Positions 55,493 to 64,000 of a DNA stretch of 64,000 nt are shown here, in pieces (position 1 is the stretch's first letter; each line of letters opens with the position of its first letter). The stretch spans positions 7,750,349 to 7,814,348 of the forward strand of contig NC_088318.1 in assembly GCF_910592395.1 (NCBI RefSeq), given 5' to 3'. This DNA is from Lineus longissimus. Taxonomy: Eukaryota; Nemertea; Pilidiophora; Heteronemertea; Lineidae. Both the position numbers and the translations under genes were made by a program. Under the pieces are notes generated by a model. It was not told where the DNA came from. It was given only the letters and a program-made list of their open reading frames with translations, and made no database searches.

Positions 55493-55902
55493 ATGGCTGG
55501 AATGTTAATTGGTGCCGTAGTAAATGCCGTTGCCTTTCTGGAGCTGGGAATCTTTTCAAAGCCATAGACAAAAATGGTTATTAAGATGAAATGAAGAGAC
55601 ACAATTTAGCTACCGAAAAATTACAAAGGGAATCTAAGGCTTGGGATGAACATTGAAAAGAAACCATTGATTTCGTTAACTTTCAATTGAAAAGAGAAAA
55701 TGAAAGTGCAATTGATTTCCGAAATGTTGATGCTTCTTTTGTTCTCTACAACAAACTTCATCCAGAGAATAAAGTACAACTTCGTAAAATGCCTGAATTA
55801 AAAGATTTCTACCAACCGAGTGAGGAAATGAAAAACTATGAATATATTTTTATTGTTGGTGGCGTGATAGGAACAGGACTTTTAGTGAAATATCTTATGT
55901 GA
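55493..55902 (+). pseudogene. Polinton PW-like protein
   Basis: This gene diverges from the integrase, with its ATG about 65 bp away. It opens with a small hydrophobic Gly/Ala-rich segment (MAGMLIGAVVNAVAF). A frame break near 55546 follows, then a helical charged region (KRHNLATEKLQRESKAW). The last part is open from 55687 (SAIDFRNVDASFVLYNKLHP, PELKDFYQPSEEM), ending with a short hydrophobic tail (YIFIVGGVIGTGLLVKYLM). The RHN..A.EKLQ and DFY.PSEEM motifs recall the conserved Polinton protein called PW, whose function is unknown. Two stops lie in the middle region (near 55583 and 55654). Confidence 0.6.
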
Positions 55903-56356
55903 GGGAGGGGTGTTTTTTTTATTTTTCACTTTATTTTGATATGTGTGTAAAGTGGACATGTTAGAAATGTTAAATATCATTTGTAGTGACTCTGGGGATT
56001 GATGTTTTTTGCGTGAGAAGTTGATGTTAACCCTTTATTAGGTAGGTTTTTAAGAAAATTAGTGTTAAGGAACTTTAGTGGGTTTTTTGGGGGGTGTAAG
56101 TGTAAATTGCTGGTCGGTGCCTAAATTAACCATTTTAGAGTTGGAAATGGGGTTCGGAGAGCTTGGAAATTATTAAAATTTGAAAATTTGAATTTGGAGC
56201 AGCCGATTTTGCCGTTTTTCACTCGCTAGGGGGGTTTAAATCAGGGTGGAACCCCGCAATTTACACTTACTAACTATTTCAGCTCTACGTCCATTATAGT
56301 AGTGATTGTCCCAGATTCACCAAATATGCCTAATGTCAAAAACAAATTAGTTAAAA
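55903..56356. other. No recognised gene
   Basis: AT-rich non-coding sequence with no feature I can support. Confidence 0.5.
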
Positions 56357-56851
56357 CAAGAGCTACGCCGAGCGAGCTCATTATACGCCCGCCATAAGAG
56401 TAAAGGGTGGTTGGTCAGGGTGAAAAGTGTGTTAGCAAATGTACCGGGGAAATGCACTGCAGTACATGCAAAAGAAAAGAAAATGAGTCATTACACTCGA
56501 AACTTAATGAAGAGGCTTTTTGGGCCCATATTAGTGACCTGCAAAGCAGGTTTGGTGGATATCGATGGTGCGCAAACAGTGACTATACATGATATAGAAT
56601 TTCAGTAATCGGGCGGACAATGAAAGGTAAGCGGAAAATGGAAACAGGTCTTCGTGACCTTGACCTTTGACCTTCTGACCTCCAAATCAATAGGCTTCTT
56701 GGGGCCTATACTAGTGCCCTGCAAACCAGGTTTGGTGAATATACATGATGTAGAATTTCAGTAATCGCGTGGACAATGAAAAGTTAACGGACGGACGGCC
56801 CGACGGACAGACGGACACCGAGCGCCATACCATAATACTCTCCGGAGCGGG
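56357..56851 (+). mobile_element. Hairpin-ended microsatellite element (family D)
   Basis: This short element begins ACAAGAGCTACGCCGAGCGA with TTATACGCCCGCC inside. It ends in GGAGCGGGCGTAT followed by AAAAA, so the sequence ATACGCCCGC is inverted between the ends. A CGGACGGACGGCC-type microsatellite stretch (56788-56818) lies before the right end. Internal direct repeats (GTGACCTGCAAAGCAGGTTT and GTGCCCTGCAAACCAGGTTT) are about 170 bp apart. It shares the general layout of families A-C. Confidence 0.65.
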
Positions 56852-56873
56852 CGTATAAAAACAACTTAAATAA

Positions 56874-57786
56874 CAGAGCTTTTCTTTCGGCAGCTACAGA
56901 TCAGGCACCAGTCTACTGATTCAGACGATTCTTGTACCACTGAGCTGCATTTACTTCTTAGTCTTTCAGTTAAGCAACTCATCACCATGTCGCCTTTCAG
57001 CCGGGTGTTTTTTTGGTGTAAATTCTCCCGGGTAAATCTGTTATGCGTGCATGATAAGGGCAGCAATCTCGCAAAGAAGGACCCCAAAGAAGGATCCCTT
57101 CGAACGTCATTTGATCATCCCTCCCAGCCATTGGGTTTGTTGTGGAATGGAACAGTTCTAGAACTGTTGAACTGTGCCAATAGACAGTTCTAACAATATA
57201 ATAGAAGGGAATGGTCTGCCACTGTTCTATCCAACATCACATTTCAATGGTTACCTAGCCTGAAATGATTACGGAATGACAGACAGATCACGGTCATGAT
57301 CAATTATAAAGTGACACACCTGCATTAAGGGGGTCTTATCCTCCGGATACTACATGCACACACTACAAAGTTTGCACAAGTATAACTTGTAACCTTGTAG
57401 TTGAGAAGTACAAAAGGAAACCAATCAAAGTAGATTCTATTTTTAAACACTTTGAGCTATTATTGCTAATTTCCATATTACTACCCACCCACTGGATTGA
57501 CCTAAGCTCTACCATGGCAACACTCATTACTTATTCATGTGTGTGTGTGTGTGTACACTAGTGGCACATAGGGGGATAAAATAACACAACAGGACATTGC
57601 CTCAAAACTGGGCTCAGTTGTAAAAACAGCTGTACATACAATGCAACATGGTGATGAAGTGCTTAACTGAAAGACTAAGAAATAAATGCCAATGGGTAGA
57701 AGAGAGAAAATGCAGCTCAGTGGTACAATAATCGTCTGAATCAGTAGACTGGTGCCTGATCTACAGCTGCTGAAAGAAAGACTCTG
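56874..57786. mobile_element. TIR element (hAT-like MITE?), about 0.9 kb
   Basis: Both ends share, in inverted orientation, CAGAG plus CTTTCTTTC and then CAGGCACCAGTCTACTGATT, with more than 100 bp of similarity (to ACTGAGCTGCATTT and CTTAGTCTTTCAGTTAAG). No coding region is inside. A (GT)n run is at about 57539-57553. The tip CAGAG suggests hAT, but no 8-bp duplication was recognised. Confidence 0.65.
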
Positions 57787-58954
57787 GTTTTGAAGTTAAC
57801 GGTTTTTTGAAGTAATCTGTGTAAACTAGGTTTACAGGCCACCGTAGACAAATTTACTGCAGTGAAATATGACATGCATTTACGGAGTCACGTGGTTTAT
57901 ATGTTCACCCTTGTAATAATGTTGTAATAAAGATCACTTCGCATGTGGAGTCACAAGAAGCACGTAGTTCCTCTTGCGTTTGTCCCTGTGGGCCCTAACA
58001 GGAATCTGGTGTTTTAGTATTGATGTTTACAAATAATCTGTTTTTGATTAAACCCCTACCTACCAATATCCATTGAAAATATTTTCAAAAAATATGAAGT
58101 GCTAATTTGGGGGTAATTCATCAAACGGTATACTTTTTTCATACACCCTGTATAACTCCAAGCAAACTTAGAGTAACCAGACACAATTCGACTAGATAAA
58201 GGAAACATGAGTAGCTCCAGACCATCGAGAAACAATATTCATGAACTTGAAATCGGGACTGCAAACGCCTTGCACATTTAAGGCATGGTGCCCTTTTCTA
58301 CACACGTAAGCCACCTCATTTTGGGATGGGATCATTACAGCGACCAAACTCCCATGACCTTAGCTTATTTGTCGAACCAAATATTGGTAAAGAAAGAATG
58401 TGTTTAATTTTTACTGGTACTTTTAAGACGGGGTTGATGACAAAATTTGACAAAATTTTGAGAAAATCCTTGCTTCTTCGCTTAAAAAGAAGATGATAGA
58501 TACGGTCGTCCAACTAGAAAAATCTACATATCGTTACAAATATTATGAAGATTATCCTTTGCAAAAATTGTATTATTCTGTTATCAAAGACTTATTTTCG
58601 GGAAAGTTTTATGAAACGTGACAGAACCGCTGCTGAAACTTGCGGCTGAACAGTGCAGTCACGTGAAGTAAACAAATCGATCGAAACAAAAGATTATTTC
58701 GGGCCCAAAGAAATAACTGCTATATCTTTGTTCAAACGTCAAAGTGACTCGATACACGCTGAATTAGTCGATTTAGAGTCAATTTATCAAGTAAAATATC
58801 ATTCATACGAATAGAAAAACTCTTTGGGAGTGAATTCGGTGTTTTTGAAAACTCTCTTTTTTACGCTGATTTTCATTTCCGGGTTCGCCGTGTATGTATG
58901 CATGTAATGTGTATAATGCACAGTTGATAGACACGCTAGAAGAGTATGGGCGTG
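57787..58954. other. No recognised gene
   Basis: AT-rich non-coding sequence between TE pieces. No coding or RNA feature is supported. Confidence 0.5.
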
Positions 58955-59093
58955 GTTACCAGGACATGTCTTCCTTGATGTTTAGTCCTAACGGCGAAAT
59001 AGTGCGCAGACAGTGGATCTCTCTAAAGAGTCTGGTTGCCTTGGCTTGGTCGCCATCTGGAGGGATGTGCATGAACTCGAGGACCGAAATGAG
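58955..59093 (-). pseudogene. Possible Penelope-type C-terminal fragment
   Basis: The minus-strand frame contains RLFREIHCLRTISPLGLN followed by an acidic end. This resembles the GIY-YIG C terminus of the Penelope element in this window (IRWIHRLRTVAPLGLN at about 32885-32935). The fragment follows the penton-like coding sequence in the same frame and may be a chance fusion after insertion. Short length limits the confidence. Confidence 0.4.
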
Positions 59094-59579
59094 GATGTCT
59101 ATTGGTCTGAAATTCATTGGATAATCACTTACGATCAAACCATCTTCAGAAGAATAAGGCCATTCAGAACGTTTAAAACCAAACAGTTCATTGCTTTTAT
59201 CCATAAACATAATTTGCTATCGATTCTCATTTCTTCTCTTAAGTAAGTGTAGGATAGTCTTACCAGTGGGTTCTTCTAAATCAAATCTAACAGCATTTCT
59301 ACTGAAGACGTTTTCTTTCAATTGATATGAAAATGCTTTTGAAAATTTGTCTAGGTCATAAAGACCATCAGGTATCGTAATAAGTGTCATGTATTTATTC
59401 CTTAACTTGATTTTGTTATTCTTCCTAGCTTCACTTATGTAGTGAAAGGAACAAGGTATTCCTGCATAAGTTAAACTAATACTGGATGCATTGTGAATTT
59501 CTTTGTTGAGATTGACAACTAAATCACTTGAACTCTGTTCTGGGTATTCACTAGAATCAATGTTTAACACAGTTTTCAT
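59094..59579 (-). pseudogene. Polinton penton-like minor capsid protein
   Basis: This is the likely single jelly-roll (penton) capsid protein of the Maverick/Polinton. It starts MKTVLNIDSSEYPEQSSSDL and continues with SISLTYAGIPCSFHYIS and IPDGLYDLDKFSKAF, a typical strand-turn pattern of the family. A TAG occurs near 59217, and the same frame continues with SNELFGFKRSEWPY and DYPMNFRPIDI before diverging. In Polintons this gene lies near the major capsid gene, which here is at the right edge on the same strand (63149-64000). The identification is by pattern and context. Confidence 0.65.
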
Positions 59580-59596
59580 TTAATTTACTAACATAA

Positions 59597-59750
59597 TTAA
59601 GAATGTATTGATCTTCGTAGGATACCATTGTCATGAAGGAATCCTACTGTCCCAAGACTAAGAAATAAAACTAAAGTCAGTTTAAGTATCTCTTCTATGC
59701 TAGGATGACTAGGGGAACCAATCTTGATTTTTAAAATCCTCCTTAGTAAT
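59597..59750 (-). other. Short Polinton-side stretch of unclear coding
   Basis: Minus-strand frames here include a hydrophobic run (LTLVLFLSLGTVGFL) close upstream of the penton-like gene. No family is recognised, and it may be a decayed small Polinton gene. Confidence 0.25.
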
Positions 59751-61178
59751 GTACCCGCCAAAAACCATATTGACCCCACCCCCCTCAAGCGTTCAACCTG
59801 TATTCACTTTAGCAACAAAATAATTAGGTCAAGATTCACCCTTGATTCACAACCAAACATGTAAAATTAGGTCAGGATTCACCACTGATTCACACCATTT
59901 TTTTCAAAATTGGGTCAGGATTCATATATCTGAAAAAATTGTTCAGTCAGGATTCACCCAATGTTTAGGATTCACCAGAGGTCGAGATTCACCTGGTGTG
60001 AAGATTCACCTGCTTATATGCCAAGGGTCACTTGCACTCCCAAGTTACATGTCAACTCAGGACCCCGCCATCTGTTTATGAAAAATGAGTTACTAGTATA
60101 CAGTAGCATATTCTTCCAAGGATCTTATATTTTTTCTGTACATCTATACTATAATGCGCGTTGTGGCCGCTAAATAGGAGGCGATTTTTGTTTCAAAATT
60201 GGGCCTCGGAAATGCGTCGAATTCTTGCAACTTTTGGCTTCGTAGGTGTGGATCATAAGTAAGAGTGTCACTGAGGGTGTCATACGTTGAATATCTTGGT
60301 GGTTTTGGAATAAATAACAACTTTGTGGAGATGACGTCAATTGGAGAGCTCCAAGTAATCTCTTCGCTGAGAAGTCCATCAGTAATCTCTCTGCATTATT
60401 ACCGTCACGAAAATTGCCGAGCCACCTCCCACTTCCGCGATCAACCAATCAGATGTCCTGTTCAAATGGTCACTTCCATGCGCGCATCATCCACCAATCA
60501 AAATCGACGTCACTGTCGCCAGCATGCAAGATGACGGCGCCCATCTCTGAAGGAAAAATGCTGCTTTTCCACCTCGAGACAGCCATTTATTCACAAATAG
60601 CTCATCTTAGGACACAATGTACCCAACGGGAGACAAGATTTTGCTCACACCGGTAACTTAAACCATCCTGGCGCTAATCGCTGGCTGATATCGAGTACAT
60701 CACCAGTCTGCACCATCTTGGTTTTCCGAGAATTGGTTTAGCATTGTGGATGCCTGTACATCATGTACATGGTTACATAGTTCCGTTTTCAAGAAGTATT
60801 ACACTCATGAAAAAAAGTCTTATTCACAAACCAGCAGCCCATTTACACCAAACCCACAACATACCAGCACCCACACAATCCGATTTTTATACCTCGAACA
60901 GCCCACGCCTCGGGTATATGCTAGTGTATAAGAATTTGTCCGACAAGCGGTCAGTTGAATCAATTAGTTGAGTCATTGCCTGTTAGATGGCACTACCTCG
61001 CCAAGCGCACAACCAGGAGCTGTTGACTTTATAGTCATGGCAACAACTAATTAAGCACAATAATAGCACCACGGTGTGTATATTAGAGACACCGCCTTGC
61101 TTATCCCCAATGCATAGGCTGTATTGTGGGTCATAAGATTAGCTGTTTTGTTGTCCAAGTTTTTCCATAGCCCTAACA

Positions 61179-61523
61179 TAACTGGTTGTGATTAGGGAGA
61201 GGCCTATTCACAGGTTGAAACATTAATACACACTCAAGTGCGCACTGTGCATTGTAGTCCTTGTCTTCTTATACTGAGATCAACCAAAAGCTTGGTTTAG
61301 TTTGAAATGTGGTGTGCATCATCATTCAAAATGTTGACTTTGAAGAGGGTTTTTTAACAAAACCTCGAGGGCTCTAGACACTTCATATTTTAAGCTGTGG
61401 CTTTGAAAATTTAAGAGCATGTTGCAATTACCCTTCTGCCTCAGCAGTTATTGGGAATTCTAACTATTTCTACTAGAAAATGAGTGTTTTGTTGTCCTGA
61501 ATTTTTAGCATACAAAACAAGCA
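61179..61523 (+). repeat. Direct repeat, copy 1
   Basis: About 345 bp starting TAACTGGTTGTGAT, closely matched by 61591-61944 in the same orientation. The pair is a local tandem duplication with a spacer of about 65 bp. Confidence 0.9.
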
Positions 61524-61590
61524 TATTTTTATAGGTTCGGACAGCGTGTATAACAACTCCCGGTTATGGGAAAATTCATAGCACATTGTA

Positions 61591-61944
61591 TAACTGGTTG
61601 TGATAATAGAGGCCTATTCACAGGTTGAAACATTAATACACACTCAAGTGTTCGCACTGTGCATTGTAGTCCTTGTCTTCTTATACTGAGATCAACCAAA
61701 AACTTGGTTTAGTTTGAAATGTGGTGTGCATCATCATTCAAAATGTTGACTTTGAAGAGGTTTTTTTTAACATAACCTCGAGGGCTCTAGACACTTCATA
61801 TTTTAAGCTGTGGCTTTGAAAATTTAAGAGCATGTTGCAATTACCCTTCTGTCTCAGCAGTTATTGGGAATTCTTCGTATTTTAACAATTTTTACTAGAA
61901 AATAAGCGTTTAATTTTCTTGAATTTTTAACATACAAAGCAAGC
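61591..61944 (+). repeat. Direct repeat, copy 2
   Basis: This is the second copy of 61179-61523, with small indels (for example an extra CGTATTTTAACAATTT stretch near 61877). Confidence 0.9.
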
Positions 61945-62630
61945 CTGTGAATGCCTGGGCCAGTTCTGGTTACTCTAAGAATTCATGTATGGAGTCGAGG
62001 TCGATGCACGCGGTGCAAAGATAGTTGCTGCGCATGCGCGGAACGGTAGCATTAATCTCTTTGTAATACAGCACCACCATTTTCCTTGATTTTGTACAGA
62101 TTCCTGACAACAACCGAATCGACGCACCCGTTCCGAAGTATAATTACTGAAGATAGTCCTATTATTATTTTTTAAAACAAATTTGAATTATTAAAAGATA
62201 ATGACAATATATTGAAGCATTTTTGTAATCTGTATCTTATTGAGATTCGTATTATTGGCGGTGTTGCTAGCTAATGCAGACAGCAGAGCTGAAAGAGGAG
62301 TGACGATGTTGGAGCTTTTGTCTCCATCGTCAAACGGCGATTTTCTTAGGTTTCTTTCAAATTTTTTCGTTCGCCAAGCTTGATTCGCAAAGAATCGACG
62401 CATATTCACTTCTCATATTCTTGTGTTCGTCAAAGACTCTCATAATGCAGTTATTCGTCCAGGATTCACGACCAGCAGTCCTAATTTCGTTGGAGATTCA
62501 CTTTTTTCGCCGACCTGTTCGACAAAGATTCGGCGTCGACTCGACGTCGAATCCGCGTCGATGCCTGAGGGGGGTGGGGTCAATATGGTATTTGACGGGT
62601 GCATAAGTATGAGTAAAAAGTCATTCCGGT

Positions 62631-62930
62631 TATAATAAATAATAAGTCTGTCATTTATATAGCGCTTCCCAGAACGTTTCAGCTGTTAAAGCACTTACAG
62701 CTGATTTTTACCGATAATGTCCATTGAACAGCCAAGTCTTCAAATGCATTCGAAAAGTGTCTTGATCCTCAATTGCCTTTATGTCATTGGGAAGTTTATT
62801 CCAAAATCGCGCAGAGGACACTGAAAAACTTCGATCACCAAAGATTGTTCTTGTTCTTTTTACGGCCAGGTTTCTTGAACTTACATCCATAGAACGTGTG
62901 TGACGAGTAATATCCTGATGTTTCACAAGC
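62631..62930 (-). pseudogene. LINE 3' end (CR1/L2-like RT C terminus)
   Basis: The minus-strand frame 62926-62708 has RTRTIFGDRSFSVSSARFWN, then KLPNDIKAIED and FRMHLKTWLF, the common C-terminal motif of CR1/L2/Rex-type LINE ORF2. It is followed by AGCGCTATATAAATGACAGA and a short ATT-rich tail (about 62632-62650). It is a 5'-truncated insertion next to the capsid gene. Confidence 0.78.
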
Positions 62931-63148
62931 TGTTCTAGGTAAACGGGTGCCCTTCCATGGTTGATGATAATACACCAAAATACAGTACATTGATTACAGT
63001 TGGCTTAAATGGTTGATATTTTTCCATTTATTAAGATGTAAAATCACTAAGTAATCGAAAAAAACCCAACTATTATTAATGCTGTAAAGATGCTAAGAGC
63101 GTAGCACAATCTTGTTGCTAAGGACGAATTCCTTATACAACTTTGTTG
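62931..63148. other. Junction sequence with short repeats
   Basis: TTGTTGCTAAGAGCGTAGC-type words recur near 63090-63170. No gene. Confidence 0.4.
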
Positions 63149-64000
63149 CTAAGAGCGTAGCTCTAATGCTGTAAATATGCTATTTGATTTGATGCATTTT
63201 GTATGGCCCATTTCCTGTTTCTTTGTTATCAAAAACTGTATTCCATCCTTTGTGTTTTGAAGCTTCTTACCTGAACCGTGTAGATGATTGTCCTCTGTGG
63301 TTCTCAAGTCCAACCACAACCCGTAGTGATTCGAGTTACTGTAATACTTCTCCATTGTCATGTAACAGTCATGAGTTTTCTACAAATCCTCAGATATGAA
63401 ATGTTTCTTGATCTCATCCCATTGATCCATCAGTCTCATTCCTTTTGGGAACACCTGATTAGAAACATCCTCTATTGTAACCTGTACTTCAGTGATATTT
63501 GGGTTTTTGAACATCTCAGAAACTCTAGATCCATCGGCATAATCAGACACGAATAGAAGCAATATGCCTTTAATTGACATCCTTGGAAAATTAATGTTCT
63601 CGTTAATTAACGTTTCATTTGAAGTAACATTGACTGTCTTGAAATGGTCCACCCTATCATAAAAGATTGAAAATCCAGAGTTGTACCTGATACTCAGTTG
63701 ATTTGCAATAATCTTGTTAGTTACTGAGTTGTATTCAAAACAGATATTTTCAAGTTTGTAGTTCGTAGCTACAGTGTTATCTGTTACTATTATTTCCTCC
63801 TTGGGTCCTAATGTAATCTCAATAATCACATCTTCGGAAATTGGAAACTTGTAAAATGGAGCATGGTTGTGGAATAGTTCAAAATCTAATAGATTTAGTA
63901 CCGAACACTTTCTTAAGTGTCTTTTCATCACTAGTATCACCAGTGACATTAGCTTCAGATACACCAGATCTTAACTTCCTTAGATTGTTTGATTGAATAC
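63149..64000 (-). pseudogene. Polinton major capsid protein (double jelly-roll), partial
   Basis: This is the major capsid gene of a Maverick/Polinton, running off the right edge at its N-terminal side. Landmarks are HAPFYKFPISEDVIIEITLG, ENICFEYNSVTNKII, MSIKGILLLFVSDY and DQWDEIKKHFISED. After an in-frame TAG at 63380-63382 the same frame continues with SNHYGLWLDLRTTEDNHLHG and DGIQFLI, a conserved C-terminal region. A 1-nt frameshift lies near 63885, and the C-terminal strands are lost or shifted after 63225. Polinton capsid genes suggest virus-like particles. This one is broken. Confidence 0.72.

Larger units (their letters stand above)
59751..62602. mobile_element. 2.85-kb TIR element with GATTCAC subterminal repeats
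   Basis: Inverted ends share CCATATTGACCCCACCCCCC (left from about 59765, right in reverse complement near 62567-62587), with GTACCCGCC and GCACCCGTC at the tips. Just inside, the left end has about ten copies of GATTCAC within 180 bp (59831-60008). The right end has several GATTCAC/GAATC words (62460-62555). No transposase is visible. Two roughly 350-bp direct repeats lie at 61179-61523 and 61591-61944. It sits between capsid genes of the Polinton. Confidence 0.65.

Overview
This is a eukaryotic, almost certainly metazoan, nuclear window made nearly entirely of transposable elements and their relics. I find no host protein-coding gene I can support. The mixture (mag-type Ty3/gypsy, Bel/Pao, Penelope-like, Harbinger, Tc1/mariner, pogo, CR1/L2-like LINEs, Maverick/Polinton, tandem-core microsatellite elements), GT-AG introns inside transposase genes and a metazoan-type 5S rRNA sequence suggest a marine invertebrate (mollusc, lancelet, hemichordate, echinoderm or similar). 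The sequence alone does not let me choose among these.

Layout, left third. A 5'-truncated gypsy pol relic (71-2591, minus) abuts the remains of a 5S rDNA array: a full-length 5S copy at 2973-3092 and a truncated one at 9309-9408. A complete-ended but broken mag-type LTR retrotransposon (3185-8561, target duplication CCTAC, primer site matching tRNA-Ser(GCU)) sits between them. A Harbinger transposon with both of its genes (9968-12644) follows. Then comes a minus-strand LINE (about 12997-20760) cut by a Tc1-like element with roughly 250-bp inverted repeats (14085-17259), and a 1.08-kb foldback relative of that Tc1 element (20833-21909).

Middle third. An SGNH-hydrolase fragment (22572-22871) and a TIR element (22893-23951) lead to non-autonomous elements that combine tandem core repeats, a microsatellite and a terminal hairpin ending in A5 (25423-27166; 27656-30695 with a nested second family at 28459-29570). 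A Penelope-like element encoding RT and GIY-YIG domains (31059-32942) has a hammerhead-like motif in its 3' region (33304-33339). Several MITEs, a pogo-type transposase relic (37942-38810) and a Bel/Pao retrotransposon with apparently identical LTRs (39311-44854) come next.

Right third. Minisatellites are interrupted by an unidentified 2-kb insertion (45624-47683), followed by a 3.2-kb TIR element (48181-51392). Pieces consistent with one decayed Maverick/Polinton then run from 51605 to the right edge. They are an integrase gene interrupted by two tandem-core elements, a PW-like gene, a penton-like capsid gene and, at the edge, the major capsid gene. A 2.85-kb TIR element, two MITE-type elements, a LINE tail and a possible Penelope fragment are scattered through it.

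The most interesting signals are: the hammerhead-like motif in the Penelope element; 19 perfect TGACGTCA palindromes across the window; a dispersed repeat carrying nine exact CTCF-core-like motifs and regular nuclear-receptor-type DR3 motifs; the double interruption of the Polinton integrase; the apparent empty site for one tandem-core element; and the two-copy 5S array remnant holding an LTR element.
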